Below are positions 1-11,336 of a stretch of 64,000 nt of DNA, piece after piece; the first letter of the stretch is position 1; the number at the start of each line of letters is the position of its first letter. This DNA is from Strigamia acuminata. Lineage: Eukaryota; Arthropoda; Chilopoda; Geophilomorpha; Linotaeniidae. The notes under the pieces were generated by a model. It searched no databases. It was not told the DNA's origin and saw only the letters and a list, made by a program, of their open reading frames with translations. Both the position numbers and the translations under genes were made by a program. Location: the NCBI GenBank assembly GCA_949358305.1, contig OX442323.1, forward strand, positions 4,898,001 to 4,962,000, in the 5' to 3' direction.

Positions 1-1925
1 ACTCGAATTATTCACCACTCAAAATATTCGGTGCATGTAAACGTAGTAATAGTGGGTGATCAAAGTGACCTTAGTGACCAAACTTGACGTCATCTCAAAA
101 CCCTCTTTTCGATACGACTTTTAAATGACAGTTTTAACACAATGAAGCAAACAAGTTCAGGGTTTTTTTTTATAATACGTAAGAAGTAATTTGCCCACTG
201 CTGGCTTCCTTACAGATTAGGAAAAAAATCCTCTTACTGCAGATTGTTTGGTTTATTGAATGAGGGATTAGTAGATTTTCTGGAAGAATGAGGTTTATAT
301 TGAAATTCAATATTATTTGGTAAATCAAAGGATGTAGTTTTACGTGCCATAATGTTTTGTTTTGAGGTATAAATGATGCACAATTGAATTGTCATTTCAC
401 CGCCTGCTGTTGACGGAAAATAATTTGATTGTGTTAATTAAAAACCAAACCATTTTATTGTCATCATTCAAATGAATAAAGGTTAGCAGCCGTTGTCATG
501 GTAACTGCCTAGCGGACATAAATGGAAGAAGTTAAAATGAACTCTTAATAACTGAACTAATAATGTCTATGTGAGGGAAAAAGTGAGTCTTAAGGCTAGT
601 TTAAAATTCTGCGAATTGTTGTTCACAATCATGCAAATACGGTTCTGCAAAGAATCTGAAATTTGTATTTACTTTCGCTCTTTTTAGTTTTAATTTTGTT
701 GACACAAAAAATTAGCACAGACATAGAATTTCTGTTTATTTTTAAGCTACCGTGCGGTATTTGCAAAAAAAAATTTTACGTTTCGGTAATTTTCTGCCGA
801 CATGTATGCAAAATGTTTCATTTGTCATCCTTTTTTGGCATATTTCAGGCCTTCAATTGTGAACCCGCGCGAAATTCGAGGCTCGCGCGTTATCGGCAAA
901 AAAAACTTTGCCCGGCGCGCAATTCGAGGCCCGCGGACAATTGGAAGATATACGATAGTTTAAACATCTTCATTTATAGTTTGCTGTTAACATGTATAAT
1001 ATTATTAGAAAAACTCATTAGGTATTTATTTAAGTGAATTTTTTCACTGGTTTTTAATATAATTGGACCCAAAAAAATAGAAATAGTAATGTATAAAAAC
1101 ATTTAATATATTGTTGTCTAGGGATACAGAAATCAGTGTTTGATTTAGTTGGTGTTTACAGAAGTAGGGAAACAAATTTGGACAATGTTTTTCTTGTAGC
1201 CAAAGTTCTAAGTCAATATTGGCTGGAGGAAGAGAAGTGAAGGCAAGAGTTTTAATTTGCCATCGTTTGAGTGACATCTATTGACTGGTAAGGTAAATTC
1301 AACAACTTAGTTTTTGCTACTGGGTGCATTCAAAGAGTCACTCAATCAAAATAAAACTGAATGACAACCAACACAGCATGCTCAATGGCTGCTGATCCTG
1401 ATGTGTAAACCAAAGAACATGCATTAATTATTTATGTTTTATGTGCGATAGTAAACAAACCATAAAGTTTTTTTTAATGACATAAATGGCGCCAAAGACA
1501 AATAAACGATTTGTTAAGTTTGACACTAAGGGTCTGTCGATATTCAGATCATCGTGAGTGGCGAATTTTATTTGAAACTACAATCCCATGTGGTTCAGAA
1601 ATACATTAGAATCATAGAACAATGTATTGCACATGTTTTAGAAGTAATTTTAATACGCCACCTAGTGCAAACAGATGGCATAACAGTACACGGTGCTCTC
1701 ATTAAGGGGGTTTTATGTTATAAATATTAAATTATCGTAATAATAATTGAAAAACTATTCGTATTTAGACATTATAAAATAAGAAAAAAACGTTTTTGCG
1801 GAATAAAAGTTGACCACTTTAATTAATTTTTAGGAATAAAAGAAATAGTTATTTTTTCACTTTTGTAATTTTTTTGACCCACCATGGCTATGGGAAGGTT
1901 TAGTGAAAAGGAATATATTGTAAAT

Positions 1926-2011
1926 ACCAGTTGGCCCACATAAAACCGGCCCGACAATACAAGGAGCGTTACTATTATCAGGCCAGTTTTATTTGAGCTA
2001 CTCGGTATAAT
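1926..2011. repeat. short hairpin related to the mariner-type element at 27660
   Basis: Two imperfect arms, ending near ACCGGCCCGACAATA on the left and reading TTATCAGGCCAGTTTTATTT on the right, face each other around a very short loop. The same words (GGTCCGACAATA, GCCGGTTTTATTTGGGCC) form the ends of the larger element at 27660-28354, so this looks like a collapsed internal-deletion derivative of that family. Confidence 0.5.
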
Positions 2012-2327
2012 TTTGAACCATATGGGATACACAGAAGATTAATACTTTTATTCCAAATGAGTTTCACTTTTAAAAGAATAATGATTGTTTTAATGACAAA
2101 TACAATATGCGAAGTTAGTACTCCGAAGGCATTCCGACCGGTCTAAAAATATTAGATGACAGGAGACAACGGGGTCACACCCACAACTATAATATTGAAA
2201 CTTCCATTATATTTTTATCATATTGTGTAATATTTAAGGGGGTCCACTTACCATCAAGCAAGCTCATACCCTGGTCAGTCTGCCCACTGTTTCCGACCGT
2301 TGTCGGTCATTAAAACATTTAGACGTA

Positions 2328-2405
2328 CACCTATGGTCAAAAAAATCTTCACATTTGGAACTGAAGTAGCCTGACAGCATGTGAAGATTTTTTTGTCCAT
2401 AGGTG
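2328..2405. mobile_element. 78-bp palindromic MITE flanked by TA
   Basis: The left arm starts CACCTATGGTC and the right arm ends CCATAGGTG. Each arm is about 27 bp with one mismatch, and the loop is about 24 bp. The dinucleotide TA flanks both ends, as expected for a Tc1/mariner-type target duplication. The hairpin is too short to encode anything. Confidence 0.6.
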
Positions 2406-2635
2406 TACATGCAATGGGATCGGTAATGCTGGTAGCGTATATCCGGCTGCCCTGTTTATGTGAAGACTGCATTTCCAGTGATGCTTGCTGTACAAATGTC
2501 TCTAAGGCTATTTGTTTTTCTCCTGGTTGAAACTCTAGAACCCACTATTGCATTGTCTACACATTCAACTTCTTCCAACATAGTCACTTGTCATTATTAT
2601 TATTCACTAATAATTTTATATTGAATGTTTTATAG

Positions 2636-3894
2636 CAACTTTTGGATCGAATTACAACCAACAATCAACTATAACCACGAGTGATACTAATGAGTCGTCA
2701 GACACAGCGTTAAGTTATAAATCTCAACCAAAGGGGACTTACAGCGAGGATTCTGATGGATCAACAAAAAGCCCAGACGCCACTTATTCGCAACAGCAGC
2801 TTAGAAGACGGCTCGTGATGCATCCTTTGCGTAGTACCAACTTTGATAAAAGCCTTGCTGCCAAAAAGAGAGTAATAGCGATGCTGTTTGTGGTTGTTTT
2901 GGAGTTTTTCATCTGTTGGACTCCGCTATACGTAGTTAATACAATGATCGTATTCAAATCATATCCAAACTCTTCTGCAATGACTTACATCCACCTTTTG
3001 GCTTACATATCGTCGTGCTGTAATCCTATTACCTACTGTTTTATGAACCTCAAATTCAGACAAGCTTTTCTCCAAGCATTTGGTTGTGGTCGTCGACTGA
3101 TGAGAAGAGGAACAAGTTCTGCAAACGGAACCAGTTTTTATAATAGGCATAGTACAAATCGAACAGGTATATTGTGAGTTATGGATTTGATTATTCTTGT
3201 TTTTATTTTTACTTTTTCTCAATTTTTGGTTGTAAATTTATCCAATTTTTTCGTGCCTAGAGCAGATATTTGGGGATTGGAAGGCCCCTGCAAGGGTACT
3301 GCACTTTAAAATTGAATATTTTGCTAAGTTATGACGCAAAATATAAATTATATTCTGTATTTACTTTATTTTAGGATTATTAGGCTTAATAAAACCTGAG
3401 GTTTTATTAAAACCTGGTGTATTGCTCTACTTTTCCGTATCACTACACCAGTGAAAAGGCCTCAAAAGGGGGGGATTTTTCTTTACACTTAAGGTCAGAC
3501 AGAGTATATATTTCCCGGCAGGAGAAGTTGGATTTTTAAACAAAAAATTGTGTGAAGTAATTAATTACTGAAAAATTATGGCAGAATATTTTTAACTAAA
3601 AATTCAGCGTCTTTCACATATGGAATTTGTAAAAAAAAATTATTTGTTTTAAAATTTTATGTGAATTTATGTTAGGGGCCACAAAATCATTCTGACGGAA
3701 GTTACAAGACGGCATTGATTTCTTTGATTCTCTTTTAGGTCATTTTAATGAAGTCTTACCTATTTTTACATTGATCCATTTTTTGTTTTTGTTTTTTCAG
3801 TAATCGAGGACAAAGAACTGGAAACACAGTTGTAAGGGACTCGACATTGGCTCAATTATCTCTCAAGAATTTTGGATCATGTACAAAGACATAA
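2636..3894 (+). CDS. CCK-receptor-like GPCR 1, C-terminal half (two exons)
   Basis: Class A peptide GPCR of the cholecystokinin/gastrin/sulfakinin-receptor group, a plasma-membrane receptor expected to couple to heterotrimeric G proteins. Exon A (2636-3173, acceptor TTTTATAG, donor GTGAGT) encodes a long Ser/Thr-rich third intracellular loop, then TM6 with the CWTP motif, then TM7 with NPITY followed by CFMN and a Cys-rich, basic helix-8 region. Exon B (3801-3894, acceptor TTTTTTCAG) adds about 31 residues in frame and ends in TAA. Without splicing, the frame would stop at 3175-3177, immediately after the donor. TM1-TM5 are not in the window. TM6-TM7 closely match the paralogues at 11337 and 31721, but this copy is in the opposite orientation. 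The protein family is sure; the ligand is inferred. Confidence 0.88.
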
Positions 3895-3918
3895 GTGTAA
3901 AAAACATTTTGTGTTAAC

Positions 3919-4137
3919 TGTTATTATTTTGTGTCACCTGGCCCCAATGTATTGAAATCCCGTATGAGGGTCTCCACAAACAGGGGGAGTTGACTTGTAA
4001 TCTCGCGGCCACTCACGTGTAACGGGACTTTTGGTTCCGTAACGTTAACCTGTTCGGTTGTATGATAACGTGCGTGTGCGAATAAAGAATTCAGTCTACA
4101 ATAATAGATGTGAATTCTCCTTTAACTAATTACTACA
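3919..4137 (+). mobile_element. probable 5' LTR of a Ty1/copia element
   Basis: The sequence between the stop codon of receptor 1 and a copia-type primer site has LTR features: it can start TGTTATTATT and end CTACA, and it carries AATAAA at 4081-4086. The 3' end is set by the primer site two bases downstream. The 5' end is a guess, because no second LTR survives in the window to compare with. It begins only about 25 bp after the receptor stop codon. Confidence 0.5.
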
Positions 4138-4139
4138 AA

Positions 4140-4151
4140 GGGTTATGGGCC
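4140..4151 (+). other. copia primer-binding site (internal initiator tRNA-Met)
   Basis: GGGTTATGGGCC is complementary to the anticodon-arm region of eukaryotic initiator tRNA-Met. This is the half-tRNA primer used by Drosophila copia and its relatives, and not a tRNA 3' end. It sits just after the putative LTR and about 90 bases before the gag-like start at 4242, the expected layout. Confidence 0.65.
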
Positions 4152-4241
4152 ACAGTATCACAATCGCACGGGTTTCTAGTTGTTTTGAAGACATTTCCAT
4201 ACTGTTTGGACCATTTGACTACTGACCGGAAATTGGAAAAA

Positions 4242-6180
4242 TGGTGAACCAAGAAACAACACAATTCGAGAAGTTTGAGGAAAACAACTATGCCACATGG
4301 GCATTTAAAATGCATGTTTTCTTATGCAAATCCGAATGGTCCATCGAGAGCTAACTCGCCAAAGACAAACGATTTTAAAACAAGAGCTGATCAAGATGCG
4401 CTGGGAGAAAGACAAAACGGCCATTAAAGACTTGCAACTAAGCTTGTAATCGGATCGGATCGGATGCGGTTTCAGGTAAATCTGCATCCGATCCGAAATT
4501 AGTGCGGATCGAGAAATGCAGATCCGCATCCGAACCGCATGCCCAGGTCGGCATACCCGCATCCGATCCGCATCCGATCCGCCATCAATCCGCGGATTGC
4601 GGATCAATTGCGGATCAATTTTTTTTTTTTTTTTTTTTTTAATTATTATTTTTTTCCCCTAATTTCGGCGCAAACAACACACAGACACAACTCCCTGCTT
4701 GAACAATTAAATTCCCCATTCAAAATTACTTAAAATCGAAAAAATAAACAAAAAAAAGCCCAACCGGCGCACGCAGCCAGCGATGAATAAACGATCGAAA
4801 AAGACCGAAACCGAACCGGGCGACTAAACACCCGCCTTTTTCTTGTTCTCCCGTCACCATTACAAACCTGTATGTCTTCACCGGTGCTGTTGGGTGGGGA
4901 GAGTCGGAGAAACAGGTCGCGCTTGCGACCTCGGGCGTCAGGCGACGATCGACGATCGACGGCGTAGGCCCTACGTAGGCCCTACGCCTTACGCCCTACG
5001 ATTAGCCAGACCCGCTGAAAAGGTGTACAGGGGTGTGGTCGTGATCGGTGGACGAGAAAAAGGCAGGTGTTTAGGCCTTTTTGATTGTTTGTTAGTCGCT
5101 GCGTGCGCCGGTTGGCCTTTTTTTTGTTTATTTTCTCGTTTTTAACAAAATAAAAAAAATTTGCGGATTGTTCGGATCAATCCGCGGATTTGGCCAATCC
5201 GATCCGCGGATTGGTTGCGCGGATTAGCCACCCGTCCGATCCGCAAGCGAATCCGCAGGCGGATCATTTAAAAGAATCCGCATCCGCATCCGAACCGACC
5301 CGATCCGCGGATGTGCGGATCCTATCCGATCCGATTACAAGCTTACTTGCAACGAATGGAGTCGACGGTGAACGAGCTGCGCGCAATTGGAGGGGAGATT
5401 TTGGAGCAGGAAGTTGGGACCATGATCATCCAGACGCTGCCCAGGAATTACTACAATCATCCAGACGCTGGCAGATGACAGCCAAACGCGATTGTTTCGA
5501 AACGCTTGTGGCAGATGATGGAAGTTGCAATGTGACGCTGGCCGACGGATGCAAAATCAGTATAATGTAAACGCACTGGCCAATGTGTGTACACAATCAA
5601 CCTTGGTCGATGTATGGCACAGCTGCCTGGGTCATTTAAATATGGCAATGCCGTATACGGTCTGGGACCAGCCCAGAAGATCTCGAGACCATGCGAGGAG
5701 TGCGCAGCAGGAAAGATGGCTACGAAACCGTTTAAATCGATTAAGGTGAAGCAGTCGAAACATCTTTTGCATCTTGTGTACATGGAACTGTGTGGACCAT
5801 TACCAGAAACAATAATAGGAAACAGTTATACTGTATAGAAACTACACCAAATGTGCTAAAATCAAAATGGTATTTAAAATAAAAAAGAATCAGCAGGGCG
5901 AGATCGAGCGATATAAGGCGAGACTGGTCACAGTCGGATGCAGACAAAAGCCAGGATTGGACTTACTCGCCGGTGATGCGACTTGCGAGGTTGCTACTGC
6001 TTTTGGCCATAGCAAACCAGAAGGGGTGGCGAATTCGACAATACGACGTAAAAACGGCCTACTTATACGGTGATCTACTCGAGAAGGTGTATATGGAGCA
6101 GTCATCCGGACACGAGGAATAAGAGTGGACCGAGTGGGTGTGCGAGCTGCAGAAGGCGATTTACGGACTGAAATTAATGC
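4242..6180 (+). pseudogene. decayed Ty1/copia gag-pol, internally deleted
   Basis: Fragments of one copia polyprotein are read in order on the plus strand in shifting frames. At 4242 a Gag start contains the copia-like NYATWAFKM block and soon hits a stop. A Gag (UBN2-like) segment resumes at about 5354 after the inserted DNA transposon. At 5585-5835 there is a GAG-pre-integrase segment with WHSCLGHLN and CEECAAGKM. At 5867-6180 there is a copia reverse-transcriptase start (KARLVTVGCRQKPG, then in another frame YDVKTAYLYGDL and later AIYGLK). Protease, most of integrase and the rest of RT are missing. Stops and frameshifts make it non-functional. Confidence 0.8.
4439..5345. mobile_element. 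hAT-type non-autonomous transposon in the copia relic
   Basis: Terminal inverted repeats TAAGCTTGTAATCGGATCGG and CCGATCCGATTACAAGCTTA bound the element. The 8-bp duplication CTTGCAAC is at 4431-4438 and 5346-5353, the length typical of hAT. Subterminal DNA on both sides is built from many copies of GGATCCGC/ATCCGATCCG-like words, possibly transposase-binding sites. The middle has a poly-T run (about 4620-4640) and GC-rich DNA without a credible gene. Removing the element rejoins the copia Gag frame context, which independently supports the borders. Confidence 0.85.
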
Positions 6181-9032
6181 TGTAGAAATTAATGATGTAC
6201 TATTTTTGGTCTATCAGGCCAATTGCTTCAGACTGTGCTTTCAGAAAGGGAATAAAGTTGAAGTTAAACAATACTTTTAAACTGTTGTTTTGATCTGTCT
6301 TAAATAATAGGCGTGTTCAAAGTTTTGGTTTGTATAGTTTTTACTTTTTACTGTTTCTATAAACGAAATGACATTAAAAACAGCCAAAAATCATCACCAA
6401 AAACCACACAAACCAAAACTATGACTGGAGTGGTTTATGAATCGGTTTATGCCAGGTTTTGTTTTTTACAACCAAATTCAAAATGGCTGCCTCGAAGGTT
6501 AGATCGACGGCTCAGACTTTCAAGTGTCACAAACACTTTGAGGTTAAGCATCCATCTCCCAAAATGTGAGTAAATGCTAAATGCACAAAAATGATGCAAC
6601 AAACGGTTAGGCACGTTTTTATAAAAAGTATAAACTGAAACTTGAACACACGCAATGTCTGCTTTCAGTATCACTGAGCATGCGCACAGTATTTAAATAG
6701 TAAAACATGTTAAACTGCAATTTTAAACTGACTTTTTAAATGCAGTTACATGGCTTCGTTTTTTTGTTTACACAAAATGAAATCTCACAGCATCTAGGGT
6801 TCTGAACAGATATTAATGCGCCACAGTCATTTTATGATATAATAAGAAAATATTCAAGATTTGTATTTGAGTGGCAGTTCTGGCCATGATGTACAAGTTC
6901 AGTCCTGGGTGTTTTAGAACCCTTACCTTTCTACTGCTGACAGAATCTTGATTGCTTCTAGCCGGTGTTTTTCGATCTAAGATAAACTTGAGTACCGAAA
7001 GCATCACATTCTCCAACATGAAATTACTGAGAGTTCTGCACGTAATTTTCCTGTGGTTCTCTATGATCATTGAGTGCTCTGGGAAGCTGCTTCCTACAGG
7101 GCCACTCTAAAAGCATTAACTTAATGTCATATCTGACATTTTTCACATATTGACGATTTTCTACTCTCATTCGTTGAGTTTTTTTCTTCAAGTACATTGA
7201 TTATTGATTTGATCAAACAATTATATTACAGCTAAGCAATAAATGTTGTTAACTATATTGATTAAGGCGATACATATTTTATGTGAGGGTGTCTATATTT
7301 ATGTGTATTATCAACAATTTATTCTTTTGTTTGATGCACTATTGCGCTGGTTATGTGCATTCAAAGAATCTGGTTTAGACCAGCAGTTTTCAATCTTTTT
7401 CAGCTGTGCAGTCCACTGATTGCATGTGTTGTACTTATCGACCATTGTTATATTGTTATGTTTACTGTTTTCTGAAGTTGTACATATCTATAAACTTGTT
7501 TATTTTATTTATAAACAATTTACTTGTACTTGTGCAGTACCTTTTTTAACAAAGTTTGAAATTGGAACTGGGTATCGTTCACCAATCGAGATGTCTTCTG
7601 GAGCCCTCTCAGAGTGTGAGAAAAGCTGGTTTAAACTTGTATAAACTGGTGTTTGTAGAAGAGCAACTCGGGTCGTATAAAATTGAATGTAGCAATACAA
7701 GGCCGAGCAGGGAAGCCAATGTCAAGGAGGTGTTTTTAATTAAGATTGAGTGACGGGCGACAGGAAGTGTGTGTAAAGTGTCATAAATTATGCTCATATC
7801 CCCTTGATTTTGTACATGTGCCCCCCAAAAAACTAGAATAAATCTTATTCTTTTCAAAAACCATGCTTTTATTTCGTGGATCCAACCAACAGTATAATCA
7901 GTAATCATTTCATCAAAAATATTGCAAATTGAATTCATGAACTTTCAAAAAACTATTGTTTTCAAATTATATCTGTAAAAAAGCATGTTTAAAATTATAG
8001 TTAAACGTGTGCACACATGGTGCAAAAATACATTTTATTAATGCACAGGAAAAAAAATATTTTATTATAAAATAGCAACCAGAAGTGATTTTATGGTTCT
8101 GTTTGGACCAAATGGTAGCTTAATAATTATAGTTTTATATACTAAAAGGACGATTCATAATTTTGTATGGGCGTCTTCAAATTACAATTATAAAATGAAA
8201 AGGCATTTTTTAAAATTGATTATTCCATTTTTTTTTGGCAAGGAGTTGTAGTGTATATTTCTATACAATTGAAAACAATGCATTTGCAATTCTCTAACAA
8301 TATTACATTAAGATATATTTTAGAACACATTTAGTAAAATGTATTTTGGCAATGTATTCGACAATATTATTACAGTAGAGAAGGGGTTCTCAAACTTCAT
8401 CCGCGGCACATTGAATTTTTTCAGTGATACATATTGACTAGCAGCTAATCATAAAATATTTCAGAGATCATAAAATAGACGAGAAACACCGATGATAGTG
8501 AAATGTACACATGAACTAAATTTAACCAAATCTGGAGGTTTTTAAATACATTAAAACCCGTCTAAAATAAGCTCTTCTATATCTACAAGTTTGATTGTTA
8601 GAAATATGGAAGCACATTGCTATTGCACCCCACCAAAAATCGGCTCACGAGTCACGACCCACCAGTGAGGCGCTCCCTGCAATTTGAGAAACACTGCAGT
8701 AGAGCATCGATTATCCGAACTAATCAGGGGACATGGGTGTCCATAAAACCGATTTGTTCACATAATTGGACAGTAGGTGTATTATAGTCGTGTTAAAAAA
8801 AAATGGACCCTTACTCTAGGCTGGCAATTGAAATTGTGAGTAATTTTGTGTTTTGCCGATTGGTTAAACACCAGACATCAACAGGCGAGATAATACTTGT
8901 ACAGCAAACAAGAGTCACCTAGTGGAAAAATACAAAATTACTCACATTTTCAACTGTCAGCACAGAGCGAGCGTCCAGTTTTTTTAAACACTGTACACTG
9001 TACACTGTACACTGAATGCAATCAATTGCATC

Positions 9033-9461
9033 TATACTCTAGTTGCAGTCAAAAAGGCACTTTACAATCTGTAGTCTATCTCATTGGTCGAGACAGTTTA
9101 CTGGTGTAGTGATCCGGAAAAGTAGACCCAAACACCAGAATTGCATTACAATGTACAGACATTGTAATCGATTGTTTAGGCAATGGCTAAAAATTAAAAA
9201 TTCCAGACGAAGTAACCAATAAACATAACAAACATGAGTTTGACATTTTTATATGCGTAAAACTTCATTTCAATGATGGAAATAACATTTTTTATTAAGA
9301 AAAATCAAAATAACATTAACTAGTCATAACAAGCACAACAATAAATAAAAATTAAAACTACTTCTCCTAGTAGTAGTCTACAGTCTGGAGTTAGTAGTAA
9401 ACTGGCTCGACCAATGGGATTACAGATTGTAAAGTGCCTTTTTGACTGCAACTAGAGTATA
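9033..9461. repeat. inverted-repeat element with 41-bp perfect inner arms
   Basis: Bases 9033-9073 are the exact reverse complement of 9421-9461. The match continues imperfectly inwards to about 9106 and 9390, over the word CATTGGTCGAG. The arms read away from AT-rich filler with no open frame. The word GGCTCG(A/G)CCAATGGGA is shared with the palindrome at 10604-11082, so both belong to one family. Confidence 0.7.
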
Positions 9462-10603
9462 GTGTTTCAGTTTATTCGAACATGCCTGTGGACAAGTGAA
9501 GAGCTGTGATATTATGTGCTGTAGAAATAGTCACAAAAGAAAGAATAGGTGATATATTTATTTTAATAAATTCACATAATTTTGACATTAACAAATGTTG
9601 AAGGGATAAGAAGAAAAAATGTTTGTTTTGTTACAGGAATAATTATTTTGTAAAAATACAGAGTAAAATGTTTATTTGTAATGACAATCCTCACCCTGAC
9701 TTGATGCCAAAATTTAATTGAAAAATTCAAGCATATAAACGCAACAAATATTTAGAAATAATAACAGGTAATGACCCTGTGTGCAATAAAGAATTTTACA
9801 GTGTGTCACAAAAGTAAAAACACACCTGATTTTGGAGTTTTTACAAGTTTAATTATAAAATATTTTGTGTTTGTTTTACATGTGCAAAAAAAAAGATTTA
9901 GTGTTTGAATTTGGCATCAATGCCTGGTGCAGACTGTAGGTACTTGTATGATACAAAAGTATTGAATGATACAAAGACAGAAATAGTATATTTCTGATTT
10001 TTTACAATGGCAGTGTAACACATGAGACATCAACTCATAAATGTGTTGTGTAACAAAATTGCCTTTCAAAATTACAATTTTTATGGCCGTTTGTTATAGC
10101 AGCTGTAAAAAGTAAGTATACATGTTGATTGCTTTGCTAATTAAACAGGTTGCAGTTGCAAATTAACTTTTGAACATGGGACTGTTCTTTGTCTTTGAAT
10201 ACCACCAAGTCTTGCACTGCAGTCAAACTTTCAGAGTTGGACATCACCATTTTGGCTTAAAGTTCAGCCATTCGTCGACACAATTTTCTGCTCAAGAATC
10301 GATATTGTTCGTTCTAGGTGAGATTGATTTTATCCTGAAATGTGCAATTTTTTAATATTGGAACGTACAGGGCCGCCGCGATACAAAATGGCACCGCCAG
10401 CGAAAATATAAAATCATAAAATTGAATTTGATAAAGTTCTAGGTTTTAATTGCAGGTATTGATACAACACTGATGCAGTATTACTTGTAGATGATCTCGA
10501 AATGACAAATGAAAGTTTTATCCCATAGAACTACATGTAAGACGACAATTGATGCAACGGAAATGGAAACAAGCGCCATTTCTTGCTGGGAGATTACAAT
10601 GGC

Positions 10604-11082
10604 CTAACTCCCATTGGCCGAGCCATTTTATTTGTGTAGTGATATACATAAAAGAAGACCAAAATACCTGAATTGTATTGATAAAACAACTAATAAACAA
10701 TTCAGAAACTGTTTGCTTTCCTGACAAAGCAACCAGTAAACTAAAACAAGAATGTTTGTTGAAATGAAAACAATATTAAACTTTATCTTGCATATTCAAT
10801 AAACATTTTTTTGTAAAATCCAAAAGTAATCCCATAATTCTAATAAATAGATTAAAAATAAACAAAACCACTTTTTCTTGCGGTAGTGCACAGTCTCTAT
10901 ACTCTTTCCACACTCAAGAGTGACCCTGGAAGCTGGGCTCCCATTGGCCTACTTAGAACTGCAATGCAACTACTGCTACACAAGTTAAATGGCTCGGCCA
11001 ATGGGAGCCCAGCTTCCAGGGTCACTCTTGAGTGTGGAAAGAGTATAGTTAGGGGTAATACGGCTCGGCCAATGGGAGTTAG
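10604..11082. repeat. nested palindromic element with a perfect 53-bp hairpin
   Basis: The outer words CTAACTCCCATTGGCCGAGCC (from 10604; one base trimmed in matching) and GGCTCGGCCAATGGGAGTTAG (ending 11082) face each other. Inside them, 10897-10949 is the exact reverse complement of 10996-11048, with only 46 bases between the arms. Long perfect hairpins like this are normally unstable over time, so the inner pair looks recent. The inner arms end in the same CCATTGG word as the outer arms, as if one family inserted into itself. Confidence 0.75.
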
Positions 11083-11336
11083 ACCACTCTTAGAGCGGGT
11101 TAAAGTATACTATTTATCTCACTTTTATTATGATAATAATAATAATAAAGTGATTTTAATGGTGCACAGCATTGCCAGCGTTATAGCTTGCCAGCCTTTT
11201 CGATTTTAGCCTTTTTTTATTTTCTAACTTCCAATTCAGCCTCTTTGGATTTGGCCTTTTTTATTATTGATTAAATTAATAAAATATTCAGAATTTGCCT
11301 GCCTATTTGTTTGCCAGCCTTATATTTTCAATCACA

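Larger units (their letters stand above)
1..2635. other. upstream DNA or intron of receptor 1; no coding exon seen
   Basis: AT-rich sequence on the 5' side of the first visible exon of the plus-strand receptor. I looked for the expected upstream exons (TM1-TM3, the ERY/TM4 exon and the CREAWP/TM5 exon, all clear in the two paralogues) and found none on the plus strand, so they probably lie before the window and this stretch is intron. The short open frames here resemble no protein family I know. A GC-rich patch at about 860-950 repeats the words GCGCG and ATTCGAGGC. Two small inverted-repeat elements are listed separately. Confidence 0.5.
6185..11336. other. intergenic DNA between receptors 1 and 2; repeats only
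   Basis: No exon with recognisable protein similarity was seen on either strand. Contents noted: an inverted pair around 6313-6425 (CAAAGTTTTGGTTTG and CAAACCAAAACT); a 26-bp piece at 8226-8251 matching the end of the transposon at 61936-62792; a pogo-like ATCGATTATCCGAA word at about 8705; a mariner-like end at about 9809 (ACAGTGTGTCACAAAAGT) without a visible partner; and the two palindromic elements listed next. If receptor 2 has a further 3' exon, it would be here on the minus strand. Confidence 0.5.

Noticed and set aside
663-1037. 124-codon plus-strand frame near the window start
   Set aside because: Hydrophobic AT-driven reading without known domain or splice context; not one of the missing receptor exons.
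4843-5145. 100-codon plus-strand frame
   Set aside because: Lies inside the non-autonomous hAT element, has no family resemblance and low-complexity GC-rich composition.
7420-7938. Several overlapping 60-110 codon frames
   Set aside because: No recognisable family, and frames overlap on both strands; no supporting splice or repeat evidence.
9809-9900. Mariner-like end ACAGTGTGTCACAAAAGT
   Set aside because: No matching opposite end was found, so no element could be bounded.
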